The notes beneath the pieces are model-generated. The model did no database searches and had not been told where the DNA came from. It saw only the letters and a program-made list of their open reading frames with translations. Both the position numbers and the translations under genes were made by a program. A stretch of DNA of 64,000 bases from Aricia agestis (taxonomy: Eukaryota > Arthropoda > Insecta > Lepidoptera > Lycaenidae): assembly GCF_905147365.1 (NCBI RefSeq), contig NC_056408.1, positions 2,666,001 through 2,730,000 of the forward strand, given 5' to 3'. Below, piece after piece: positions 50,001 through 50,758 of this stretch; the stretch's first letter is position 1, and each line of letters starts with the position of its first letter.

Positions 50001-50758
50001 TAACCAAATCGTGTACGCGTGTCGACTCAAAACATAACATTTAACGCGACATTTACTATGGGACACACGAAAATTATATAATTCACTCGTTTATTTCGTA
50101 GTAACGTCATTCAAACAACATCCACCAGTTCGTTTTGACTAAATAATGCATGTGATTCGAGAAACATGGCCACCGTAAGGCGAGCCCTATGCAAAACACA
50201 AATAGACAATCGAATTTGTCTTACATCGGTGTCCATGTGAAAGGATTATACAATTGGATTTCGTCTAGGAGCGCCTGGCATAAATAATTTCTTGCGCTGC
50301 TACTTAGTAGAACGTATGTACCTATTGACTTTCTGACGTTTTACGGAATATTTGGCAAGCGACATAAACCGTAATATCGAGTGTGAAATTCTGTTGTAAG
50401 CTTCTATCCACTTTTTATGGTTATATATCTCGAAGACAAAGGTAATTTCATTACAAAAAGTGATTATATGGTCAATCATGTACAAGATGTCCCTAGCAGC
50501 ATTTAGCGGTACAGATAATCACAATCCCTTTAGTGCCACCGCCTCTACTGAAAACAAAACACGTTTTACCTCGGATACAGAATCATCCTCGCTTTCAGAA
50601 GAGTCCGTCATGTATTTGGCAGGCGCTCCTGAATACGTTTCGGTTTCAGATTTGGCCGGACTTGAAGCCGAACTTTGAGGAGTGGACGATTTTACCACAT
50701 CAAGTTGCACATTCACCTTATCGATATTTCGGTTTTCAGACTGTCCAACATTCTGCAT
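6011..50758 (-). CDS. mask: mask / ANKHD1-ANKRD17 orthologue, 33 exons seen, 3' end outside window
   Basis: This is a multiple-ankyrin-repeat, single-KH-domain scaffold protein. In Drosophila, mask acts in receptor tyrosine kinase signalling and as a cofactor of the Hippo-pathway effector Yorkie; that is family knowledge. Thirty-three exons with GT donors and AG acceptors join without any phase conflict into 5847 nt, or 1949 codons. Residue layout: acidic Ser/Glu-rich N-terminus 1-160, 15 ankyrin repeats about 170-683, low-complexity linker with a Gln-rich exon (872-976) to about 1195, 10 ankyrin repeats about 1200-1532, Lys-rich charged segment 1536-1760, and a KH domain about 1840-1920 with the GRAG loop. 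The 15+10 repeat count and the KH position match the family. The start is the first ATG of exon 1 (complement of 50756-50758). The frame is open at 6011 and family members have a long C-terminal tail, so the gene probably continues left of the window. Introns are rich in transposable elements. Confidence 0.95.
6466..6615 (-). CDS. mask: mask exon 32 (KH domain core, residues 1847-1897)
   Basis: Codes for KKVCVASHAISRVIGRAGTN, INAIRSATGAHIEVDKQGKG and QGERVITIK. The GxxG loop of a type I KH domain is present as GRAG (about residues 1862-1865), so the nucleic-acid-binding loop is intact. Phase 2 in, phase 2 out, GTGAGT donor. Confidence 0.97.
6917..7048 (-). CDS. mask: mask exon 31 (lead-in to KH domain, residues 1803-1847)
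   Basis: Codes for WEAEAKATSPKSGSASAVAS and then EDGWKEVVRKSSVQTISAVE PG. GWKEVVR just before KH is conserved in mask proteins. Only this frame joins both neighbours, although another frame is also open here. Phase 2 in, phase 2 out, GTTAGT donor. Confidence 0.9.
7230..7545 (+). repeat. Degraded non-LTR-type repeat in the exon 30-31 intron
   Basis: Begins agctgacccggcaaatgttg and ends with gtgacacgagaattttatat. Relatives in the opposite orientation lie at 29345-29650 and 30455-30620 (tgccgggacagctagt ends). No frame is preserved. Confidence 0.6.
7745..7900 (-). CDS. mask: mask exon 30 (disordered segment, residues 1751-1803)
   Basis: Codes for KPEEDTKNLTVQNVAKYGNN and SRKSQVFESTRHNVDKEDAD. 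No domain. Phase 2 in, phase 2 out, GTAAGT donor; the split codon is completed by exon 31 as Gln. Confidence 0.83.
8158..8294 (-). CDS. mask: mask exon 29 (disordered segment, residues 1706-1751)
   Basis: Codes for VKVKTETKTEPVKTDKKQEK and APSPPATPAAPAAAERRPDK. Phase 0 in, phase 2 out, GTGAGT donor. Confidence 0.84.
8412..8543 (-). CDS. mask: mask exon 28 (Lys-rich segment, residues 1662-1705)
   Basis: Codes for GSCSSSDVKAPPVQSTKCKK, then KKKEEKEKVTSVPAQPAPKK and QPEK. Basic and disordered. Phase 0 at both ends, GTATGA donor. Confidence 0.85.
8685..8831 (-). CDS. mask: mask exon 27 (charged segment, residues 1613-1661)
   Basis: Continues the charged helix as EERRKLQAENEKNSIYSDKT and then an acidic Gly/Asp/Glu segment ending GDSGIDANSQ. 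It joins exon 26 in frame across a transposon-filled intron. Phase 0 at both ends, GTACAC donor. Confidence 0.88.
8905..9259 (-). mobile_element. tRNA-derived SINE, copy 1, with 11-bp target duplication
   Basis: The minus strand starts with a tRNA-like head at the high-coordinate side (A-box-like region before a B-box-like GATTCTCGCT region) and ends in a (TTA)n-type tail at 8905-8916. Target duplication attttgtacta is at 8894-8904 and 9260-9270. About 85-90% similar by eye to the copy at 46734-47078. Confidence 0.8.
9453..9544. mobile_element. 92-bp MITE with TTA target duplication
   Basis: Terminal inverted repeats gggctcccacaca and tgtgtgggagccc, flanked by TTA at 9450-9452 and 9545-9547. 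A 3-bp TWA duplication is typical of PIF/Harbinger-type elements. Confidence 0.8.
9571..9814 (+). mobile_element. LTR of a gypsy-type retrotransposon (one end)
   Basis: The 244-bp segment begins TGTTAT and ends ATAACA, a perfect terminal inverted hexamer. It has an AATAAA signal near 9770 and is followed by a primer-binding-site-like sequence. No second LTR was found within the window. Confidence 0.65.
9815..9915 (+). repeat. Primer-binding site and leader, duplicated in tandem
   Basis: TGGTGGCAGCGGTGGGAT (9819-9836) fits the complement of a tRNA-Leu-like 3' end including CCA. The roughly 45-bp block from 9815 recurs at about 9868-9915, separated by a palindromic ggtcccctcaagggacc. Confidence 0.65.
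9851..11080 (-). pseudogene. Gypsy-type pol fragment: RT C-terminal part and RNase H, frameshifted
   Basis: Reading leftward from about 11080, the frame to 10501 shows FLGLISYYRRFIPDFSK, LTCDASNYAISSILSQG, STTEKKLLAIVWGCKTFRPY and VTDHRPLKWLFNH. These are the RT thumb/connection and the RNase H start of Ty3/gypsy pol. The reading frame breaks near 10520; the later RNase H-like segment (ADALSRYP) continues in another frame into a Pro/Ser/Glu-rich stretch (9860-10345). That stretch then runs into the inverted leader. It lies in the opposite orientation to the LTR at 9571 and the fragment at 11084, so it cannot be part of a simple insertion. Confidence 0.85.
11084..11796 (+). pseudogene. Gypsy-type protease to RT N-terminal fragment, broken
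   Basis: The plus-strand translation gives IIGSDMLK, the protease C-terminal motif of this family. It is followed by a spacer region ending HEIRTTSDQPINVKSYR, which normally leads into the RT. A stop interrupts it at 11262-11264 and the frame shifts near 11557. The RT core that should follow is missing; similar sequence is found instead inverted at 9851-11080. Confidence 0.8.
11797..12798. other. Intronic sequence, possible retrotransposon remains
   Basis: No coding motif recognised. Position and composition allow it to contain eroded LTR sequence, but no match to the 9571-9814 LTR was seen. Confidence 0.4.
12799..13160. mobile_element. 362-bp MITE
   Basis: The left end ggggcgcgttccactaagcg is matched by the reverse complement of the right end (cgcttagtggaacacaccct-like, gtgcttagtggaacacaccc). 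Both ends share GTTCCACTAAGC. No coding capacity. The block ggtgggtcgaagtgg recurs at about 51440-51455, suggesting a related fragment there. Confidence 0.7.
13534..13727 (+). mobile_element. Short SINE-like element with LINE-type 3' tail
   Basis: 194 bp flanked by acgtcc (13528-13533 and 13728-13733). It has a pyrimidine-rich ccctaccctattccctt body, then ggccggtaacgcacctgcaa and catcaggtgacccgtttgct, ending in poly-A. The 3' half matches the tail of the LINE at 27087-27785, and the body matches the copy at 43590-43815. Confidence 0.75.
13761..14461. mobile_element. 701-bp insertion with 8-bp target duplication, hAT-like
   Basis: GGCACACT flanks it at 13753-13760 and 14462-14469. The ends are CAGGGTC... 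and ...ACTCTGTG, which are weak terminal repeats. The 8-bp duplication suits a hAT-type non-autonomous element. No transposase motif seen. Confidence 0.6.
14832..15869. mobile_element. 1-kb non-autonomous TIR element
   Basis: The left end ggcctactacaacctcttat pairs with the right end aggttgtggtaggcc. A second inner pair is visible (taatcttactttatgattt... against ...aagtaaggttattgtaatctt). Inside, a roughly 75-bp block with tttgtttacacaatcgtgtg occurs twice in tandem (about 15546-15690). Open frames on both strands here follow the repeats and show no known motif. Confidence 0.65.
15870..16445. other. Intronic sequence, nothing recognised
   Basis: AT-rich; no reading frame, RNA or repeat match was identified. 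Confidence 0.45.
16451..16646. mobile_element. Fold-back MITE 54 bp from exon 26
   Basis: gactatactgtactcggcga (16451-16470) pairs with tcgccgagtacagtatagta near 16626-16645. A second arm pair follows inward (gtagcggtcattgactccct with agggagtcaatgaccgctac). The element therefore folds almost completely. It lies inside the intron just past the exon 26 donor. Confidence 0.8.
16701..16929 (-). CDS. mask: mask exon 26 (post-ankyrin coiled coil and Lys-rich segment, residues 1536-1612)
   Basis: Codes for RYICTLSDKELLEKCQECVR, a helical stretch ATILLEELDAERCREQSRRQ, then RRERKKKKKMEKKVCDK. The charged helix after the last ankyrin repeat is a family feature, probably a coiled coil with a basic run. 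Phase 2 in, phase 0 out. The GTAAAT donor opens a 7.9-kb intron. Confidence 0.94.
17199..17299 (-). CDS. mask: mask exon 25 (ankyrin repeat 25, residues 1503-1536)
   Basis: Codes for VSCLMAAFRKGHTKVVKWMV and GVVTQFPSDQEMTR, the capping repeat of the second block. Phase 0 in, phase 2 out, GTATGT donor. Confidence 0.95.
17551..17683 (-). CDS. mask: mask exon 24 (ankyrin repeats 23-24, residues 1458-1502)
   Basis: Codes for RAAVEVKNKKGNSPLWLAAN and GGHLAVVEMLYAAGADIDSQ. The NSPLWLAANGGHL motif is characteristic of the late repeats of the family. Phase 2 in, phase 0 out, GTAAAG donor. Confidence 0.95.
17920..18157 (-). CDS. mask: mask exon 23 (ankyrin repeats 21-23, residues 1379-1458)
   Basis: Codes for RNEVVSLLLDRKANVEHRAK, TPLMEAASGGYVEVGRVLLD and TALTIAADKGHTKFVELLLQ. 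Phase 1 in, phase 2 out, GTAAGT donor. Confidence 0.95.
18275..18520 (-). repeat. Dispersed repeat, reverse copy of the 5506-5700 family
   Basis: aaaactcaaatgtgactgac, tagtgatctatcaacgcaca and gcatgcaggtagatgttatg mirror the copy at 5506-5700. It extends to gcgagcgaagccgcgggcaa near 18490-18508. Lies in the intron between exons 22 and 23. Confidence 0.65.
18754..18922 (-). CDS. mask: mask exon 22 (ankyrin repeats 19-21, residues 1323-1379)
   Basis: Codes for AEINSRTGSKLGISPLMLAA, MNGHTAAVRLLLDCGSDINA and TALTLACFQG. Phase 0 in, phase 1 out, GTAGGT donor. Confidence 0.95.
18923..19392. other. Intron 21, nothing recognised
   Basis: 470 bp of AT-rich intron. A short block around 19105-19115 (aatatggtcgctttga) resembles the MITE end at 41922. 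Confidence 0.45.
19393..19665 (-). CDS. mask: mask exon 21 (ankyrin repeats 17-19, residues 1232-1322)
   Basis: Codes for GFTPLILAATAGHEKIVEIL, TPLSLACSGGRYEVVELILS and TPLSLAASGGYVNIIRLLLH. These are highly conserved mask second-block repeats. Phase 0 at both ends, GTACGC donor. Confidence 0.96.
19666..20118. other. Intron 20, nothing recognised
   Basis: AT-rich intron sequence with no repeat match or RNA gene seen. Confidence 0.45.
20119..20325 (-). CDS. mask: mask exon 20 (ankyrin repeat 16, residues 1163-1231)
   Basis: Ends the linker (SAMDVDGETDSNHD) and starts the second ankyrin block with TALTLACTGGHEDLVELLLS and RGADIEHRDKK. Phase 0 at both ends, GTACGA donor. Confidence 0.95.
20446..20584. 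mobile_element. 139-bp MITE with TTA target duplication
   Basis: Ends gggcctgtttcaccacttt and ggaagtggtgaaacaagccc; TTA at 20443-20445 and 20585-20587. Inner arms aataggctattca and gatagcctattcg also pair. Fits a PIF/Harbinger-type MITE. Confidence 0.85.
20684..20816 (-). CDS. mask: mask exon 19 (linker, residues 1118-1162)
   Basis: Codes for an Ala/Gly-rich segment, then TPLSTPPAQQHKRDPPTNPL and KKK. Phase 2 in, phase 0 out, GTAAAT donor. Confidence 0.84.
21045..21184 (-). CDS. mask: mask exon 18 (linker, residues 1072-1118)
   Basis: Codes for GAECGYRVRPPSPGSAGAGE and QPFALPPPTLTYDDYR. Low complexity, no domain. Phase 0 in, phase 2 out, GTATGC donor. Confidence 0.84.
21461..21590. repeat. 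65-bp tandem duplication in intron 17
   Basis: The unit at 21461-21525 (starting ctaacaaatttacaaaaatt) recurs at 21526-21590 with a single difference (ttcgaataagg against ttccaataagg). This is a recent local duplication. Confidence 0.85.
21841..21999 (-). CDS. mask: mask exon 17 (linker, residues 1019-1071)
   Basis: Codes for VMQQKSHEILTGKCEPAPEP and then an Ala/Pro stretch followed by RRLLAAAEEALAADWPRDHA. Phase 0 at both ends, GTAAGA donor. Confidence 0.87.
22348..22473 (-). CDS. mask: mask exon 16 (linker, residues 977-1018)
   Basis: Codes for VGEETGGCVEERDLGAVLAY, then LQREVPSLVALPPNELRSLV and LQ. Phase 0 at both ends, GTATTC donor. An AT dinucleotide repeat lies about 15 bp from its acceptor, inside the intron. 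Confidence 0.86.
22488..22523. repeat. (TA)n microsatellite
   Basis: About 18 TA units, beginning some 14 bp outside the exon 16 acceptor. It directly precedes the dispersed repeat at 22525-22678. Confidence 0.9.
22525..22678 (+). repeat. Dispersed repeat, 'gggggcgataaatcgat' family, copy 1
   Basis: Shares tatagggggtttcgggggcg, aaatcgatctagct and gaataccgagcaaagctcgg with 42730-42890, and its 3' end with 24830-24905. All three are on the plus strand. Non-LTR 3' ends with 5' truncation would explain the pattern. Confidence 0.7.
22935..23274. mobile_element. 340-bp MITE in intron 15
   Basis: Left end taactatagtttgtgcgttt; right end aaacgcacaaactatagtta. They are perfect inverted repeats of 20 bp, with further similarity inward (gatgatatg and catatcatc). 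No coding capacity. Confidence 0.8.
23528..23842 (-). CDS. mask: mask exon 15 (glutamine-rich exon, residues 872-976)
   Basis: 105 codons, most of them Gln, from mixed CAG and CAA, with scattered Leu, Val and Lys. It starts QQLQELQQQQLQQLAAQ and ends YVQDMQQRPEAYMPQ. The CAG/CAA mixture and in-frame interruptions argue for a translated tract rather than a pure microsatellite. Phase 0 at both ends, GTAGGC donor. The tract length is likely polymorphic and could be mis-assembled. Confidence 0.88.
24315..24403 (-). CDS. mask: mask exon 14 (Pro-rich linker, residues 842-871)
   Basis: Codes for DASLYPPATPPYPPPQQLFP and VQQLATSLNQ. Phase 1 in, phase 0 out, GTGAAT donor. It leads directly into the Gln-rich exon. 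Confidence 0.85.
24695..24776 (-). CDS. mask: mask exon 13 (linker, residues 815-842)
   Basis: The smallest exon at 82 nt. Codes for RPDVFSGQRIDSLPETERSI and LELADDS. Phase 0 in, phase 1 out, GTATGA donor. Less certain than the ankyrin exons, but it joins both neighbours in frame. Confidence 0.83.
24830..24905 (+). repeat. Dispersed repeat, 'gagcaaagctcgg' family, truncated copy
   Basis: Carries ctagctaggaatcattttta and gaataccgagcaaagctcgg as in 42840-42880. Lies in the intron between exons 12 and 13. Confidence 0.65.
25205..25312 (-). repeat. Partial MITE, relative of 28116-28256
   Basis: Shares ggcttatgtcaattcagtgt-type and gatccgccatctgcctt-type blocks with 28116-28256, in reverse. Both lie in mask introns. 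The remaining sequence 24906-25512 shows nothing else recognised. Confidence 0.55.
25513..25664 (-). CDS. mask: mask exon 12 (linker, residues 764-814)
   Basis: Codes for FVFGINSGIAAGNAAPAAGA, then a basic KHKCARKQRP segment and Pro-rich HHLPPPPDITDDP. No domain recognised. Phase 1 in, phase 0 out, GTACGT donor. Confidence 0.87.
26058..26297 (-). CDS. mask: mask exon 11 (inter-block linker, residues 684-764)
   Basis: Low-complexity Gln/His/Pro-rich linker (VPQHQQHPQQQRPQHPHVHV) that ends MPPHVAKAYLDG. It contains no ankyrin repeat. The in-frame join and GC-rich coding composition support the call. Phase 1 in, phase 1 out, GTTAGT donor. Confidence 0.88.
26583..26808 (-). CDS. mask: mask exon 10 (ankyrin repeats 13-15, residues 609-684)
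   Basis: Codes for GADVNRTTANSDHTPLSLAC, GGHADVVKFLLACDADPFRK and STLIEAAKGGHTAVVQLLLD. This closes the first block of 15 repeats. Phase 0 in, phase 1 out, GTATAT donor. Confidence 0.95.
26881..26987. mobile_element. Short fold-back element in intron 9
   Basis: ggctattccacaacacttcg with ttgcggcgtc pairs with gacgccgcaacgcagtgttg and tggcctgg. Arms of about 30 bp with a few mismatches. Confidence 0.65.
27087..27785 (-). mobile_element. 5'-truncated CR1/Jockey-type LINE with 3' end of ORF2
   Basis: The minus-strand frame ends at 27177 and codes for LNRARQYFSPDQRLQLYKAQ, VRPHMEYCSHLWAGAPKYQL, LPLDRIQRRAARIVDC and FLPRTVKLWNGLSPAVFP. These are C-terminal motifs downstream of the RT in CR1/Jockey-superfamily elements. 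The 3' tail, with ccggcaacgcacctgcag-like and catcaggtgacccgtttgct blocks, ends in a long A run (T's at 27100-27128). The RT catalytic core is missing. It lies in the same orientation as mask, close to the exon 9 donor. Confidence 0.85.
27811..28024 (-). CDS. mask: mask exon 9 (ankyrin repeats 11-13, residues 537-608)
   Basis: Codes for YLLGAGADVHAQTQTGDTAL, TYACENGHTDVADVLLRAGA and TPLMKACRAGHLCTVQFLVG. Phase 2 in, phase 0 out. The GTACGT donor is followed within a few tens of bases by the 5' end of a truncated LINE (27087-27785). Confidence 0.95.
28116..28256. mobile_element. Fold-back MITE in intron 8
   Basis: Ends attgattcctaggcagttga and catctgcctaggaatcaact are inverted repeats. Middle part contains ggcttatgtcaattcagtgt, shared with 25205-25312. 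Confidence 0.7.
28511..28721 (-). CDS. mask: mask exon 8 (ankyrin repeats 9-11, residues 467-537)
   Basis: Codes for HEEMVALLLGQGAAINAQTD, ALTLACCGGFLEVADFLIKA and TPLMEASQEGHLELVR. Phase 1 in, phase 2 out, GTAAGC donor. Confidence 0.95.
28791..29152. mobile_element. MITE, 'cgaataataaaaact' family, copy 1
   Basis: Left end gcgaataataaaaactaagg; right end ccttagtttttattattcgt. A second copy with the same ends and the shared inner block aaaggaaccaaat lies at 48303-48529, and a solo end at about 53416-53438. Lies in intron 7. Confidence 0.8.
29345..29650 (+). repeat. Non-LTR-type repeat tail, copy 2 of the 7230-7545 family
   Basis: Begins atatataaaaattatcgtgt, contains ctcgagactgacggcgacta and ends acgtttgccgggacagctag. 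Eroded, with no open frame. The rest of intron 7 holds nothing else recognised. Confidence 0.6.
29896..30049 (-). CDS. mask: mask exon 7 (ankyrin repeat 8 and start of 9, residues 416-467)
   Basis: Codes for PLTLAACGGHVELAMLLLER and TPLMEAAREG. Phase 0 in, phase 1 out, GTGAGC donor; exon 8 finishes repeat 9 with HEEMVALLLGQGA. Confidence 0.95.
30059..30260. repeat. Diverged tandem duplication of about 100 bp
   Basis: 'gttagtggaatagtcaaccg' followed by taacacttt is echoed about 105 bp later by 'gttaggggaacaatcaaccg' and taacactttt. Lies in the intron between exons 6 and 7, just outside the exon 7 acceptor. Confidence 0.6.
30455..30620 (+). repeat. Non-LTR-type repeat tail, copy 3
   Basis: atataaaattctcgtgacac, ctccgaaacggcttgaccga and tgccgggacagctagttg match the 29345-29650 copy. 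Truncated and eroded. Confidence 0.65.
30725..30925. repeat. Degenerate minisatellite of gtgtagatgt-like units
   Basis: A chain of variants such as atgtgtagat, gatgtagacctgtcgaagtg and gtgtagatgtcgatgtgtag, including the 15-bp block ctgtcgaagtgttc twice. It lies within 35-235 bp of the exon 6 donor. Open frames in it come from the repeat. Confidence 0.7.
30959..31216 (-). CDS. mask: mask exon 6 (ankyrin repeats 5-7, residues 330-415)
   Basis: Contains AASAGHVGVAKILLEHGAGI, ALTLACYKGHLDMVRFLLAA and ALMEASMDGHVEVARLLLDS. Alternating TALTLAC- and TPLMEA-type repeats are typical of mask. Phase 0 at both ends, GTAAAT donor. Confidence 0.95.
31217..31701. other. Intron 5, nothing recognised
   Basis: AT-rich intron; no repeat or RNA seen. 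Confidence 0.45.
31702..31923 (-). CDS. mask: mask exon 5 (ankyrin repeats 3-4 and start of 5, residues 256-329)
   Basis: Two full ankyrin repeats are visible: TPLMEAASTGHVDIVRLLVA and TPLMYACAGGHEECVRALLD. The exon ends HTPLME, which exon 6 completes as AASAGH. Phase 0 at both ends, GTTTGT donor. Confidence 0.95.
31924..32281. other. Intron 4, nothing recognised
   Basis: AT-rich intron with an A run at about 32153-32163. Confidence 0.45.
32282..32564 (-). CDS. mask: mask exon 4 (ankyrin repeats 1-2, residues 161-255)
   Basis: A Gly/Ala/Thr-rich spacer is followed by SLAEACSDGDVGTVRKLLTE (repeat 1) and SLLSLACSAGYYELAQVLLA (repeat 2). This opens the first ankyrin block. Phase 2 in, phase 0 out, with a weak-looking GTGTGA donor. 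Confidence 0.93.
32565..33087. other. Intron 3, nothing recognised
   Basis: No repeat, RNA or extra exon seen. A weak palindrome-like 'gatcagaccgatcc' / 'gtgatcgatctgag' pair lies at about 32680-32730. Confidence 0.45.
33088..33256 (-). CDS. mask: mask exon 3 (residues 105-161)
   Basis: Codes for GFNKLSAGEGKHLADPEVLR and continues RLTSSVSCALDEAAAALTRM, then a Pro/His-rich end (PPPHHRHHHQDKP). The LSAGEGKHLADPEVLRRLTSSVSCALDEAAAALTRM block is a conserved pre-ankyrin segment of mask/ANKHD1, which makes the match specific. Phase 1 in, phase 2 out, GTACGT donor. It is separated from exon 2 by a 14-kb repeat-filled intron. Confidence 0.92.
33474..33975 (-). repeat. Uninterrupted relative of the 13192-14512 host repeat
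   Basis: Reads in reverse the same order of blocks as 13192-14512: aatgtgtcaccctcgaaatg, ccttaggacgcggtaacagc, cggacgtgttta, gcgttgtttttcgctacatt, and ttttgcatgcaaaaacattg. It lacks the two insertions. An internal roughly 85-bp unit with gtaagacaa and aaaaaggacgacaat is duplicated in tandem (about 33740-33900). Confidence 0.75.
34243..34357. mobile_element. Fold-back element in intron 2
   Basis: tgatcacacctaccgagtgg and cagtgctctcggcc pair, with mismatches, with ggccgagagcagtg and ccactttacttggtaagtgt. About 115 bp. Confidence 0.6.
34690..35205 (+). repeat. Dispersed repeat with 'gggttccgt' ends, copy 2
   Basis: Starts ccggccaagtgcgagtcgga and ends gggttccgttttttcctttt with ggtacggaaccct. 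Same family as 3800-4250. Confidence 0.7.
35206..36339. other. Intron 2 sequence, (GA)n tract only
   Basis: No gene or repeat match seen apart from a GA dinucleotide tract at about 36232-36254. Open frames have no known motif. Confidence 0.45.
36340..36515 (+). repeat. Non-LTR 3' tail
   Basis: accaaatttcattgaaatcg, gcgcgaaggggaaacagaca and cacgctttagcatttataat followed by attagtgtgga are the standard tail signature. A 12-bp hairpin (cacgagctaatt / aattagctcgtg) lies at 36567-36594. Confidence 0.6.
36984..37790. mobile_element. 807-bp hAT-like non-autonomous transposon
   Basis: Terminal inverted repeats TAGGGTTGCTGAGGA and TCCTCAACAACCCTA (14 of 15 pair). Perfect 8-bp target duplication ATCCGACG at 36976-36983 and 37791-37798, the hAT hallmark. 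Subterminal regions are rich in ctcttcctc repeats. No transposase frame. A block at 37393-37630 (gtgttcccagccttttttct ... gcgcccacaagggggcg) looks like a second, nested element. Confidence 0.85.
37799..38403. other. Intron 2 sequence, nothing recognised
   Basis: No gene or repeat match identified. Confidence 0.45.
38408..38830. repeat. Long inverted repeat: two 150-bp arms, 123-bp spacer
   Basis: The left arm 38408-38557 (starting cccaccaaaaacattttcat) and the right arm 38681-38830 (ending atgaaaatgtttttggtggg) read as exact reverse complements by eye. Pairing extends 4 bp further outward (aaat/attt). The spacer 38558-38680 is unique within the window. No terminal duplication or coding frame identifies a transposon class. 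Confidence 0.9.
38886..39260 (-). repeat. Dispersed repeat with 'gggttccgt' ends, copy 3 (reverse)
   Basis: Begins tagggttccgtacccatagg and contains gtctgtccgtctgtctgact and gtatatctgttgccg. These mirror 4080-4250. The sequence continues with similar blocks to about 39620 and may hold part of a second copy. Confidence 0.65.
39621..40164. other. Intron 2 sequence, nothing recognised
   Basis: A short hairpin ccttcaaaatggg/ctattttgaagg lies at about 40102-40128. Otherwise unremarkable. Confidence 0.45.
40165..41217 (+). mobile_element. 5'-truncated LINE: ORF2 C-terminus, CA-rich 3' UTR, poly-A
   Basis: The frame from about 40165 codes for NNIKYLGLIIDKNFTWKPHI, LSKFYLLKRILDKRTLLMVY and ALVESVINYGLNCYGLTF. 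This is the post-RT region of CR1/L2/Kiri-like elements. A stop at 40477-40479 and a frame change lead into a second Lys-rich piece (40556-40819) ending LKEMLGYTKKM. The 3' UTR contains a CA tract and ends aataaagtgaataaagta plus an A run at 41200-41217. The 5' part and RT core are missing. Confidence 0.75.
40855..41033 (+). repeat. (CA)n microsatellite within the LINE 3' UTR
   Basis: About 180 bp of CA units with a few interruptions (cacgca, caaaca, cagaca). The long HTHT or CVCV open frames over it are repeat artefacts. Confidence 0.95.
41218..41759. other. Intron 2 sequence, nothing recognised
   Basis: No gene or repeat match; possible small palindrome catcacataggctctatgtgatg (41266-41288). 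Confidence 0.45.
41760..42175 (+). repeat. Non-LTR tail with a MITE inserted in it
   Basis: Tail signature before (gcgaagagataacatacag) and after (acagacacgctttcgcattt, ataatattagtatgga). A MITE lies between (41922-42117) with ends gggctaaaatggtcgcttt and atgtgaccactttagccc. Confidence 0.65.
42240..42479 (+). pseudogene. Coding-looking fragment of unknown origin
   Basis: The plus frame codes for SHIRRQQINNAWRNQRSNRI, KLFDNIEKFRSAIKRALHWL and WPGHDECVSDLRLFKIEPAY, ending IIAQYNATK and a stop. Composition and codon use look protein-coding, unlike the surrounding AT-rich intron, and it is antisense to mask. I do not recognise the family. A transposon or viral-derived protein C-terminus would fit. 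No start, promoter or upstream exon is evident. Confidence 0.4.
42730..42890 (+). repeat. Dispersed repeat, 'gggggcgataaatcgat' family, copy 3
   Basis: atatagggggtttcgggggc, gatctagctaggaatcattt and gaataccgagcaaagctcgg as at 22525-22678. Confidence 0.7.
42891..43580. other. Intron 2 sequence, nothing recognised
   Basis: An open frame at 43080-43373 has no known motif. No repeat match was found. Confidence 0.45.
43582..43930 (-). mobile_element. SINE-like element with LINE-type 3' tail, second copy
   Basis: T-rich end at 43582-43596, then gagcaaacgggtcacctgat, gaagagctgcaagtgcgttg and the agggaatagggtagg body, as in 13534-13727. It continues into cgctgtttcacgccggtttt and tttctccggtcgagccggcc (43835-43920), a block very common in lepidopteran genomes. 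Confidence 0.7.
44398..44640. mobile_element. hAT-like short element
   Basis: Left end ggtggtactcaacctttttt and right end aggttgagtatagttg resemble hAT (Charlie-type) termini. Flanks tcatagac and gtctagac agree at 6 of 8 positions, so the target duplication is only suggestive. Confidence 0.55.
44641..45219. other. Intron 2 sequence with a small shared block
   Basis: attggcaactcactaaggcc (about 44717-44737) recurs at about 52224-52244, so part of 44690-44890 is repetitive. Open frame 44657-44884 (minus) has no known motif. Confidence 0.45.
45220..45960 (+). repeat. Eroded non-LTR repeat remains
   Basis: tatctgcctgtttgtctgtt, cagctgaaccgatttagatg and tccgttcagtgctttttgc are typical tail blocks. 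Poorly bounded. Confidence 0.5.
45961..46719. other. Intron 2 sequence, nothing recognised
   Basis: AT-rich; no gene or repeat match seen. Confidence 0.45.
46734..47078 (-). mobile_element. tRNA-derived SINE, copy 2, with 14-bp target duplication
   Basis: Minus strand begins cgcctccgtagtctagtggt (A-box-like) and then gtgtgttcgattcccgcg (B-box-like). It runs to ggtgtgggagcta and a T run. Target duplication taaataagtattta lies at 46720-46733 and 47079-47092. Same family as 8905-9259. Confidence 0.85.
47420..47543 (-). CDS. mask: mask exon 2 (residues 64-105)
   Basis: Starts after a GGGGCAG acceptor and codes for VEMEEEGSGADSSKFLLSHD and then a stretch ending MKARLETLFEVAG. The acidic segment before the first ankyrin block resembles the N-termini of family members. 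Phase 0 in, phase 1 out, with a GTGAGT donor. Confidence 0.88.
47685..47893. mobile_element. MITE with TAA target duplication in intron 1
   Basis: Ends ggttgggttgcacca and tggtgcaacccagtct pair. TAA lies at 47682-47684 and 47894-47896. Inner arms gttaaatatggcgtcctta and taaggacgccatatttaac pair perfectly. Confidence 0.75.
48303..48529. mobile_element. MITE, 'cgaataataaaaact' family, copy 2
   Basis: Ends tacgaataataaaaactgag and ttggttttttttattcgta. Shares aaaaggaaccaaat and the gttac block with 28791-29152. Confidence 0.75.
48741..48981. mobile_element. 241-bp fold-back MITE with TAA target duplication
   Basis: Ends gggccgattcacac and gtgtgaatcggccc; TAA lies at 48738-48740 and 48982-48984. 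Arms of roughly 110 bp are nearly complementary throughout (for example atactatgtattacaataat with attattgtaatacatagtat). Confidence 0.9.
48985..50569. other. Intron 1 remainder, nothing recognised
   Basis: 1.6 kb of AT-rich intron directly after exon 1. The GC content rises at 49740-49870, but I could not define an exon there. Confidence 0.4.
50570..50758 (-). CDS. mask: mask exon 1 (start codon, residues 1-63)
   Basis: Begins with ATG at 50758 and codes for MQNVGQSENRNIDK followed by a Ser/Glu/Asp-rich acidic stretch (TDSSESEDDSVSE), with no domain recognised. It ends at a GTAAAA donor in phase 0. The frame stays open for 17 more codons past the donor, but exon 2 joins in frame. Any upstream non-coding exon or promoter could not be recognised. 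Confidence 0.85.
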
